A stretch of 5,847 bases of DNA, from the NCBI GenBank assembly GCA_011087745.1, contig JAALLB010000122.1, positions 1 through 5,847 on the forward strand, read 5' to 3'. A program made the position numbers and the translations under genes. Below the pieces are notes generated by a model. It saw only the letters and a list, made by a program, of their open reading frames with translations, did not search any database and was not told the DNA's origin. This DNA comes from Hyphomicrobiales bacterium. GTDB lineage: Bacteria > Pseudomonadota > Alphaproteobacteria > Rhizobiales > Rhizobiaceae. Positions within the stretch are counted from its first letter, which is position 1. Each line of letters begins with the position of its first letter. This document shows, piece by piece, positions 1 through 5,690 of this stretch.

Positions 1-553
1 AGGGCAATCCAACTCGGATACACGATGGCGAAAGATGTGTGAATCGAGTAGGCGCTAGGTGAAGGGCAATTTTTCGAGCATCTTTCAAGATGTGGTGATG
101 AAAAGACATAATCGCAGCTGGTCCATCATAAGAAGCAAGCAGTTCCGCAATGGAGGCAACAAAGCCTTCATCTTGACCTTTTTGACCTTTCAGTTCGATG
201 ACCAGGCCAACCTTTCCAGCCACAAGGTTCAGGAATTTTTCAAGGGTCGGAATTTTATCTTCGGTTTCGTGAATAAATATACTGGAAAGCGTATTGGCAT
301 CGGCTTGGCGAGTTTGACCAGTTTCACCTGTCAGACGACCCAGTTCGAAATCATGAAACACCATGGGCACCATGTCGGCGGATGGCTGAATATCAAGTTC
401 AATATTGAAATTTCCAGAAATAGCAGCGCTGGCAGCAGAAAGAGTGTTTTCAAAAATGCCCTTGTTGACGTCATGCAATCCGCGGTGCGCAATCGGCCGT
501 TCAATCATCCATTTCAGGGTTTGTTTGCTTTTGTTTTTAAATTCCAACGCCAC
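1..553 (-). CDS. Glycerophosphodiester phosphodiesterase (GDPD), 5' part only
   Basis: Cytosolic-type GDPD, expected to hydrolyse glycerophosphodiesters to sn-glycerol-3-phosphate and an alcohol. I translated 184 codons; the 3' end lies beyond base 1. Visible family signatures are RPIAHRG with catalytic His23, ENT at 35-37, the metal ligands in IELD (Glu52, Asp54), the second catalytic His in FHD (His67, Asp68), and VIELKG with Glu120 as third metal ligand. IMSF at 148-151 is also typical. There is no signal peptide. I chose the GTG at 553 as start: a GAGG lies 7 nt upstream, an in-frame stop lies a few codons further up, and homologues as I recall them carry residues like LKWMIE before RPIAHRG, so the in-frame ATG at 508 would cut real sequence. 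After about residue 163 the sequence no longer resembles the GLTA-type segment I expect. That may be divergence or a frameshift. Family call is firm; physiological substrate unknown. Confidence 0.88.
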   Translation of the reverse strand, partial: MALEFKNKSKQTLKWMIERPIAHRGLHDVNKGIFENTLSAASAAISGNFNIELDIQPSADMVPMVFHDFELGRLTGETGQTRQADANTLSSIFIHETEDKIPTLEKFLNLVAGKVGLVIELKGQKGQDEGFVASIAELLASYDGPAAIMSFHHHILKDARKIALHLAPTRFTHLSPSCIRVGLP

Positions 554-631
554 GGAGTTGCCTCATGTCTGGTTCAAGGTATGGTAAGTAACCTAAAGAC
601 TCACTTTAAGCATTTGCGAAAGACGTGCCAC
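554..631. promoter_or_regulatory. Divergent intergenic region between GDPD and eipB
   Basis: These 78 bp must hold the promoters of both genes unless transcription begins inside a coding region. One weak candidate for eipB is TTGCCT (558-563) and TATGGT (580-585) with a 16-bp spacer, about 47 bp before the eipB ATG. I found no TTAA-N7-TTAA CtrA box and no strong inverted repeat. The promoter call is a guess from spacing alone. Confidence 0.25.
561..564 (-). promoter_or_regulatory. Ribosome binding site deciding the GTG start of the GDPD gene
   Basis: On the minus strand GAGG sits 7 nt before the GTG at 553. No comparable site precedes the internal ATG at 508, so this motif favours the longer protein beginning MALEFKNK. 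Confidence 0.6.
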
Positions 632-1462
632 ATGAAAATTCTAACCGCCAGCCTGGCTGTTCTTCTATCAACAACTACTCTTGGACTGGCGGCAGGTTTC
701 GAAATTTTAAAGCCTCATCGCGCCGTTTATGATGTAACGCTTGAAAGTGCAGAAGATCGCTCTGGCATCAAGGGCATGACGGGTCGCATTGTTTATGAAG
801 TCAAAGGCAATGAATGCGAAGGCATAGCCATTCGCTATCGCTTTGTCACAACAATCAATACCGGCCGGGATAATTTCACGACGGATCAACAAACCTCCAC
901 GTATGAAAGCCCGGATGGCAAGGAATTTTCATTTGAAACAAAAAGCTTTGTGAATGATCAGGCAGACCAAAAGATTTCCGGCAGTGCAACGATCAGCGAC
1001 AAGGAAATTGAAGTAAATCTGAAAGGAGAAAAGCCGCGCAATCTGAAACTGGGTGAGGGCATCTTTACCACGACGCATTTAGTGACCATTTTAAAAGATG
1101 CCCGAAAGGGTGAGCGATTTGTTGTGCATGATGTTTTTGATGGATCAGGAGATGCGGACAAGCTTTTAAACTCGGCTTCAGTTATTGGAACCGCGAGAGT
1201 TGTTGAAGAACCGCTCAAGGGGGAAGATCCCAAAACACTAGCATCGCTTAAAAGCAAACAGGCGTGGCCGGTTAGCATGAGCTATTTTGATAAAAAGCTG
1301 GATAATACTGGCGAAGCCCTGCCAATATACGAGGCATCATTCTTGTTGTACGAAGATGGTATTACCCGACAATTGATGATGCGTTACCCGGATTATGAAC
1401 TGAGGGCATCGCTGACCGAATTGGAATACTACAGCGCAAAAGCCTGCAAACTCGACAATTAG
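632..1462 (+). CDS. eipB: Cell-envelope integrity protein EipB (DUF1849 family), periplasmic
   Basis: A 276-residue secreted protein of the EipB/DUF1849 family. In Brucella, EipB is a periplasmic beta-spiral protein needed for envelope integrity and virulence; its molecular activity is unknown. Seen here: a Sec signal peptide (MK, a hydrophobic core at about 3-19, probable cleavage after LAA near residue 21), HRAVYDVTL at 29-37, WPVSMSYFDKK in the second half and a C-terminal YEDGI...LTELEYY block. The only two cysteines are Cys62 and Cys272, near the two ends, matching the disulfide-linked pair of the Brucella protein. The reading frame stays open far upstream (to about 59), but that stretch is antisense to the GDPD gene. 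ATG 632 puts the signal peptide at the N-terminus. The in-frame ATG at 581 has AAGG only 1 nt away, too close to serve it. The Shine-Dalgarno for 632 is weak (GAAAGA, 618-623). Its stop overlaps that of the convergent DUF924 gene. Confidence 0.92.
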   Translation: MKILTASLAVLLSTTTLGLAAGFEILKPHRAVYDVTLESAEDRSGIKGMTGRIVYEVKGNECEGIAIRYRFVTTINTGRDNFTTDQQTSTYESPDGKEFSFETKSFVNDQADQKISGSATISDKEIEVNLKGEKPRNLKLGEGIFTTTHLVTILKDARKGERFVVHDVFDGSGDADKLLNSASVIGTARVVEEPLKGEDPKTLASLKSKQAWPVSMSYFDKKLDNTGEALPIYEASFLLYEDGITRQLMMRYPDYELRASLTELEYYSAKACKLDN

Positions 1463-1995
1463 CCTTTAAATCCGCCACCCTCCAGATAAGCAGTTTCAGC
1501 AGGTGTTGTGTGCCGGCCCAAGACAGTGTTGCGATGAGGAAAGCGGCCAAAACGACGGATGATATCACGGTGTTCGAGTGCTGCCCAAATAGCTTCCGGA
1601 TTGGCAATCGAATGTTGAAGCAAAACCGATTTCTCTTGATCAGCAATTTTTTCAGAATGCTCATAAGGCAGGTAGAAAAACACTCTCAGGTCTTCGCGGC
1701 AAGATAGGTCCAACCCCTTTGCCAGTGCGTCCTTTGCAACCTGTAGGGCCTTTGCATCTTGAGTAAAGCTCTTGGCATCATTACGGAACATGTTTCGTGA
1801 AAACTGATCCAAAACAATTATTAAGGCAAGGGCACCATCCGCGGTTTCTGCCCAGTGATCTAATTTACCTTCGCAGGCATCATCGTGGGTTTTTCCAAAT
1901 TTTTCGCGGATTTGGGTGTCAACTTCCGGGTTCTTGGTCCACCATCCCTCATTACCAAGCTGCGACCAAAACTCAAGTACGTCATTTGCTTCCAT
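1459..1995 (-). CDS. DUF924 family protein
   Basis: A 178-residue soluble protein of the DUF924 family, an alpha-helical TPR-like fold. I know of no established biochemical function. Family hallmarks in order: VLEFW at 6-10, a WW pair at 18-19, GALALIIVLDQFSRNMFR around 54-71, YLPYEHSE at 108-115, DQE at 119-121 and HRDIIRRFGRFPHRN at 142-156. Length is about normal for the family. I chose ATG 1995 rather than the upstream ATG at 2022 because AAGGTG (2002-2007) lies 6 nt before it and VLEFW then falls at the usual distance from the N-terminus. The gene is last in the DUF3572-dinB-DUF924 operon: its first 14 nt overlap the end of dinB, and its Shine-Dalgarno lies inside dinB, which suggests translational coupling. 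Its TAA overlaps the TAG of eipB on the other strand. Confidence 0.9.
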   Translation of the reverse strand: MEANDVLEFWSQLGNEGWWTKNPEVDTQIREKFGKTHDDACEGKLDHWAETADGALALIIVLDQFSRNMFRNDAKSFTQDAKALQVAKDALAKGLDLSCREDLRVFFYLPYEHSEKIADQEKSVLLQHSIANPEAIWAALEHRDIIRRFGRFPHRNTVLGRHTTPAETAYLEGGGFKG

Positions 1996-3286
1996 GTTTT
2001 TCACCTTTAAAATTAATCCCAAATTTTACCGCGTCAGATCCAAATTTCTCTCGAACCGTATCAATAGCACGTTCTGCGTCTGCCCGGCGATTTGCTTCCG
2101 GATCCAGCATATCATCCGGATCAGCTTGTTCATCCGGACCAAGCGTCGATACACCGATTCCCAATAATCTGAATTTTGTTCCATCCAGTTCAGGCAACAA
2201 CAAGTCTGAACCCGTCCGAAAAATCCGGTCTTCCAATTGCGTTGGGTCTGGGATTTGTCGAGATCGCGTTCTGGTTTTAAAATCCGACGTCTTGAGCTTT
2301 ACAACAACAGTTTGCCCAGCGATATGCTTCTTCTTGAGCTGACTGGAAACGCCCTGAGACAGTTTGCGCAAAATTGGCAACAATTGTTCAGATGTGGATT
2401 TGTCATCATTAAAAGTAGTCTCTTTGCTGACAGACTTGGAACCGCTACCAGGTTTGATACTGCGACTGTCTTCACCTCTGGAAAGGCGTGCCAAATGTTG
2501 TCCCATGGAGCCATACCTGCGAATGAGGACTGTTTCGTCCATATCCTGAACGGTTGATAGTTCTGTTATACCATCTTTGGCGAGCATCTTCTGCGTAACC
2601 TTGCCAACACCCCAAACGATCGAGACTGGCTGTTTTCGTAAAAATTCAATGGCCTCTTGCTCTCCAACAACAGAAAATCCCCTGGGCTTATTCAGGTCAG
2701 AGGCAACTTTGGCCAGGAACTTGCAATACGAAAGTCCGACAGAAACTGTTAGATCAAGTTCATCCTCAATGCGCTTTGCCAATCGCACCAGCACTTCAGC
2801 TGGGCAGGTGCCATGAAGTTTTTGTGTACCATTCATATCCAGAAAAGCTTCATCAATTGAAAGCGGCTCCACCATTGGTGTTAGCGTGCGCATCATTTCA
2901 CGAATTACATGGCCAGCCTCTGAATACTTGGACCTATGCGGTTTGATGACTATTGCGTCTGGACAAGCCTCTAATGCCTTGAACATCGGCATTGCCGAGT
3001 GAACCCCGCGAATGCGGGCAATATAACAACAAGTCGAAACCACCCCGCGCTTGCCACCACCAATGATAACCGGTTTATCTGCCAAAGTTGGATCGTCGCG
3101 TTTTTCAACGGATGCATAAAAGGCATCGCAATCAATATGAGCAATTGCGAGTGTCTTAAGTTCGGGGTGGCGGACCACACGTGGGCTTCCGCATTTTGAA
3201 CATCTGGAGAGTTTCTTTCCAGGTTTTTGCCATGTAATGCAATCGCGGCAAAGTCCTTCAATGAGTTCTTTGCTTTGTGTGTTCAT
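1982..3286 (-). CDS. dinB: DNA polymerase IV (Y-family translesion polymerase, DinB) with N-terminal zinc-ribbon-like segment
   Basis: A 434-residue Y-family polymerase that copies past damaged template bases without proofreading. Residues 13-32 hold CxxC-12-CxxC (Cys13, Cys16, Cys29, Cys32), followed by GSPRVVRHPEL; this precedes the polymerase core and is absent from E. coli Pol IV. The palm begins AHIDCDAFYASVE, giving catalytic Asp52 and a likely steric gate at Tyr57 (Phe13 in E. coli). The second acidic pair is Asp145-Glu146 in LSIDEAFLD. VSVGLSYCKFLAKVASDLNKP and VWGVGK fit the palm/thumb, and VVVKLKTSDFKTRTRS the little finger. The C-terminus ends in an AIDTVREKFG block typical of alphaproteobacterial DinB. 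I chose ATG 3286: the preceding DUF3572 stop lies one base away (TGAgATG), and an AGG sits 8 nt upstream. The frame is open to 3355, but that stretch overlaps DUF3572. I found no alphaproteobacterial SOS box (GTTC-N7-GTTC) upstream of the operon. Confidence 0.95.
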   Translation of the reverse strand: MNTQSKELIEGLCRDCITWQKPGKKLSRCSKCGSPRVVRHPELKTLAIAHIDCDAFYASVEKRDDPTLADKPVIIGGGKRGVVSTCCYIARIRGVHSAMPMFKALEACPDAIVIKPHRSKYSEAGHVIREMMRTLTPMVEPLSIDEAFLDMNGTQKLHGTCPAEVLVRLAKRIEDELDLTVSVGLSYCKFLAKVASDLNKPRGFSVVGEQEAIEFLRKQPVSIVWGVGKVTQKMLAKDGITELSTVQDMDETVLIRRYGSMGQHLARLSRGEDSRSIKPGSGSKSVSKETTFNDDKSTSEQLLPILRKLSQGVSSQLKKKHIAGQTVVVKLKTSDFKTRTRSRQIPDPTQLEDRIFRTGSDLLLPELDGTKFRLLGIGVSTLGPDEQADPDDMLDPEANRRADAERAIDTVREKFGSDAVKFGINFKGEKHGSK

Positions 3287-3287
3287 C

Positions 3288-3575
3288 TCACCAACCTGCA
3301 CCACCGGAATCCCGTTCAGGTGGCGAAAACGCATGGAGTGCTTTTTGAATGTCACCAGGATCTATGTTTTGGCTGGCGGTAAAAGAAAGCAGAGTAGGTT
3401 CATCACCCATAAAGAATTCAAGCACCGCAATCAGAAAACTTTCAGAACCAGCAGCACGTCGCATTTCATCTGGTGAGATACCCGTGAGAGAAATAAAGCG
3501 GGAAATTTGCTCCTCATCACCAGCAATAAATTGCAAATCTGAAATGGCAATCGAAGTGGCTGTATCTGGGGTCAT
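3288..3575 (-). CDS. DUF3572 family protein
   Basis: A 95-residue acidic, helical protein matching the DUF3572 family, small proteins largely of Alphaproteobacteria that often sit next to dinB or divK. No function is established. The visible pattern is a run of short helices: an ALxFL-like start (ISDLQFIAGDEEQISRFISLTGISPDEMR, written here as blocks at about 11-24 and 25-39), then FLIAVLEFFMGDEPTLLSF around 47-65, then ASQNIDPGDIQKAL. The tail from about residue 84 (PPERDSGGAGW) looks disordered and overlaps no family block I recall. ATG 3575 is the natural start because the homologous region begins near residue 10, but I see no good Shine-Dalgarno before it. It is first in the operon; its TGA is separated from the dinB ATG by one base. 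The placement suggests shared expression with dinB, not a proven shared role. Confidence 0.82.
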   Translation of the reverse strand: MTPDTATSIAISDLQFIAGDEEQISRFISLTGISPDEMRRAAGSESFLIAVLEFFMGDEPTLLSFTASQNIDPGDIQKALHAFSPPERDSGGAGW

Positions 3576-3867
3576 GGTAATATCAAATCTGAATCAGGAA
3601 AGTGGTCTAGATCTATAATTGCAATTTGGAACGTAGATTTCAATGTATTTGGAATGTTCTCAAATCAGTGGAAGCGATTAGATGTGCTGTTAATCATGTG
3701 GCTATCAGTCAAGATATTGATTCTCAACGAACAAAACTTGGCCAAGAGCTAAATTATTTTGCGATGTTTCCAATTCGTCAACCTTCTGTGTTTATCATAT
3801 TTCTTGATGATTGCTGTACAGGTTGCCTGCTAAGCAGTTTTGTTATGAGTTGGGGTGAAGGTTTGAA
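3576..3867. promoter_or_regulatory. Divergent regulatory region between the DUF3572-dinB operon and divK-pleD
   Basis: There is no believable gene in these 292 bp; an open frame at 3626-3886 has no family resemblance and runs into divK. The region should hold promoters for both operons. Visible short structures: overlapping palindromes TCTAGA/AGATCT near 3605-3613; perfect palindrome AATTGCAATT at 3617-3626; inverted repeat GATTA/TAATC at 3676-3680 and 3691-3695; CTGTACAG at 3814-3821; and CTGCT-A-AGCAG at 3827-3837, 30 bp before divK. GANTC sites, the target of the alphaproteobacterial CcrM methylase, occur at 3592-3596 and near 3718-3722. I could not pick a convincing -35/-10 pair for either direction. 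Confidence 0.4.
3858..3861 (+). promoter_or_regulatory. Ribosome binding site of divK
   Basis: AAGG, within a GGGGTGAAGG purine run, lies 6 nt before the ATG at 3868. It is the clearest Shine-Dalgarno of the plus-strand genes here and contrasts with the weak site before pleD. Confidence 0.65.
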
Positions 3868-4242
3868 ATGGCAAAAACAGTTCTAATAGTTGAAGACAAT
3901 GAGCTAAATATGAAGCTTTTCAACGACTTGCTGGAAGCTAAGGGCTATAATGTAATTCAAACCCGCAATGGTTTGAAAGCCCTTGATTTGGCAAAAGAAC
4001 ACCGTCCTGATCTGATCTTGATGGACATTCAATTGCCCGAAGTTTCGGGTCTTGAAGTCACCAAATGGATAAAAGAGGACGAAATGATCTCTTCTATTCC
4101 AATTATTGCTGTTACCGCATTTGCCATGAAAGGTGATGAAGAGCGCATTCGACAAGGGGGATGTGAAGCTTATATCTCAAAGCCAATATCGGTAGCGACT
4201 TTCATAAAAACCATCCAGTATTATATCGGCGACGGCCAATAA
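3868..4242 (+). CDS. divK: Single-domain response regulator DivK
   Basis: A 124-residue protein made only of a receiver domain, the length of known DivK proteins. DivK is phosphorylated and dephosphorylated by the DivJ and PleC histidine kinases. In its phosphorylated form it acts through DivL to lower CckA kinase activity and hence CtrA, linking cell polarity to the cell cycle. All receiver residues are present: acidic pair Glu9-Asp10, phosphoacceptor Asp53 in LILMDIQLP, Thr83 in VTAFAMKGDEE, and Lys105 in ISKPI. The FAMKGDE and GGCEAYISKPIS segments are typical of DivK rather than of generic CheY-like proteins. The start is fixed by the strong Shine-Dalgarno and the MAKTVLIVEDN opening. pleD follows after 43 nt on the same strand, so the two are probably co-transcribed. 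No DivK partner kinase is encoded in the window. Confidence 0.96.
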   Translation: MAKTVLIVEDNELNMKLFNDLLEAKGYNVIQTRNGLKALDLAKEHRPDLILMDIQLPEVSGLEVTKWIKEDEMISSIPIIAVTAFAMKGDEERIRQGGCEAYISKPISVATFIKTIQYYIGDGQ

Positions 4243-4272
4243 ACGAAGATCCAGAGTAAATTGTTTAGCGTA

Positions 4273-4278
4273 GTGAGA
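4273..4278 (+). promoter_or_regulatory. Weak ribosome binding site before the TTG start of pleD
   Basis: GTGAGA lies 7 nt before TTG 4286 and is the only purine-rich candidate. An in-frame TGA at 4280-4282 excludes any earlier start, so TTG 4286 is the first possible codon and the only one giving the family N-terminus MTARILVVDD. Confidence 0.5.
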
Positions 4279-4285
4279 TTGAAAA

Positions 4286-5662
4286 TTGACAGCACGTATC
4301 TTAGTCGTCGATGACATACCAACAAATGTAAAGCTGCTTGAAGCAAGGCTTATGGCTGAGTATTTTCAGGTTTTGACGGCTACAAATGGTGAAGATGCAA
4401 TCTCATTATGTGAAAGCGGTCAGTGCGACATGGTGTTATTGGATGTTATGATGCCTAGTATCGACGGCTTTGAAGTATGTAAGCGTCTTAAAGCAAACCC
4501 TGAAACAGCGCATTTGCCTGTTGTTATGGTAACGGCCTTGGATCATCCAGAAGATCGGGTAAAGGGTCTTGAGGCAGGTGCTGATGATTTTCTTACGAAA
4601 CCTGTGAATGATCTTGCACTTGTAACACGGGTGAAAAGCCTCGTGCGCCTGAAAATGCTGACAGACGATCTACGCTTAAGAGCTTCCAACGGTGATGAAC
4701 TAGCAATGAACCACTATTTGGTAAGTGATGAAGTTAATTCACCGAAAGAAAGACCCAATCTTATTATAGTGGATGACAGGGCAGCATCTTACGAGAAAAT
4801 GGTCGAGACTCTCAGTGAAAAAAATAACGTGGAAGTCGAAACAAACGCAACAGATGCATTGTTCCGAATTGTAGAAGGCAATTATGATCTTGCAATTATT
4901 TCTCTAAGTATGGAAAATTTTGACAGTTTGCGTTTGTGCTCGCACTTGCGATCTCTTGAAAGAACCAGAATGCTGCCACTTGTTGTTATTGCAGGATTGG
5001 ACCAGGAAAAGGTTGTTAGTCGGGCGATGGAAATTGGCGTCAATGACTATATAAAGCGTCCGATTGATAGCCAGGAATTATTGGCAAGACTAAGAACCCA
5101 ACTATGCCGCAAACGCTATAATGATTGCCTGCGAGCTTCTGTTCAGCAAACTATCGAAATGGCGGTAAAAGATCCGCTGACGGACCTGCATAATCGCCGA
5201 TATTTTGAAATGCATTTCACGTCGCTGTTTGAGAAATCAATATCATTGAAGAAACCTTTGACAGCGATCATGTGTGACATAGATAAATTCAAGGCAATAA
5301 ATGATACCCATGGCCATGATGTTGGCGACGCAGTCATTGTTGAAGTGGCAAATCGCATCCGAAAAAGCGTTCGAAATGTTGATATTGCCAGTCGTTATGG
5401 CGGTGAAGAATTCGTGATTATCATGCCGGATACAGATATCGATTATGCACACGTTGTTGCCGAACGCATACGGCGTGAAGTCGCTGAACATCCGATCATT
5501 GCCGAAGGTGGTTCCAAGCAGGTTTATACAACAATCAGCATGGGATTATCTTCTTTGAAATTCAAAAGTGATTCTCCGAAAATGTTGATGAAAAGAGCTG
5601 ATGAGGCACTTTATGCTGCAAAAAGAGCTGGCCGCAATCAGGTTATGACTGTCGCTGCCTAA
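4286..5662 (+). CDS. pleD: Diguanylate cyclase response regulator PleD (REC-REC-GGDEF)
   Basis: A 458-residue PleD that makes cyclic di-GMP from two GTP at the cell pole when its first receiver is phosphorylated. REC1 (about 1-120) has Asp9-Asp10, phosphoacceptor Asp53, Thr83 and Lys105. REC2 (about 155-280) is an adaptor: it keeps VDD (163-164) and Lys257, but its phosphoacceptor position is Ser206, so it should not be phosphorylated; the Caulobacter protein also lacks the aspartate. The GGDEF domain starts DPLTDLHNRR (296-305). It has metal-binding Asp331, guanine-contacting Asn339 and Asp348, the GGEEF active site at 372-376 with Glu374, and the allosteric inhibitory RxxD site at Arg363-Asp366 (RNVD). 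These are all offset by +4 from Caulobacter PleD, so the enzyme should be active and product-inhibited. Translation starts at TTG with a weak ribosome site. A terminator begins at the stop codon. Confidence 0.96.
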   Translation: MTARILVVDDIPTNVKLLEARLMAEYFQVLTATNGEDAISLCESGQCDMVLLDVMMPSIDGFEVCKRLKANPETAHLPVVMVTALDHPEDRVKGLEAGADDFLTKPVNDLALVTRVKSLVRLKMLTDDLRLRASNGDELAMNHYLVSDEVNSPKERPNLIIVDDRAASYEKMVETLSEKNNVEVETNATDALFRIVEGNYDLAIISLSMENFDSLRLCSHLRSLERTRMLPLVVIAGLDQEKVVSRAMEIGVNDYIKRPIDSQELLARLRTQLCRKRYNDCLRASVQQTIEMAVKDPLTDLHNRRYFEMHFTSLFEKSISLKKPLTAIMCDIDKFKAINDTHGHDVGDAVIVEVANRIRKSVRNVDIASRYGGEEFVIIMPDTDIDYAHVVAERIRREVAEHPIIAEGGSKQVYTTISMGLSSLKFKSDSPKMLMKRADEALYAAKRAGRNQVMTVAA

Positions 5663-5690
5663 CCCAATACAACGTCTGAATGGGTTTTTT
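5661..5690 (+). terminator. Probable intrinsic terminator of the divK-pleD operon
   Basis: AACCCA (5661-5666) pairs perfectly with TGGGTT (5681-5686) across a 14-nt loop, followed by further T residues to 5690 (six T in a row in total). The first two bases of the stem are the last two of the pleD TAA. The stem is only 6 bp with a large loop, so termination may be partial. Confidence 0.6.

Noticed and set aside
59..631. Upstream extension of the eipB frame giving a 467-residue protein
   Set aside because: It lies antisense to a GDPD gene with clear catalytic motifs, would bury the eipB signal peptide in mid-protein, and has no family resemblance. The true start is ATG 632.
3287..3355. Longer DinB starting at ATG 3355
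   Set aside because: The extra 23 residues overlap DUF3572 in another frame and lie before the usual N-terminus. ATG 3286 directly after the DUF3572 stop fits better.
3677..3694. Possible CtrA box (TTAG-N8-TTAA) upstream of divK
   Set aside because: The CtrA consensus is TTAA-N7-TTAA. Here the spacer is 8 and one half-site is imperfect, so I do not call it, though it is the closest match in the region.
3576..3700. SOS/LexA box for the dinB operon
   Set aside because: I looked for GTTC-N7-GTTC and its complement. Only isolated half-sites occur (GAAC near 3630, GTTC near 3656), not correctly spaced, so LexA control is not supported here.
3626..3886. 86-residue open frame between DUF3572 and divK
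   Set aside because: No recognisable motif and no good ribosome site, and it runs past the divK start in another frame. Best explained as chance.
5143..5491. Minus-strand open frames inside pleD
   Set aside because: They are shadows of the GGDEF coding region, with no family resemblance.
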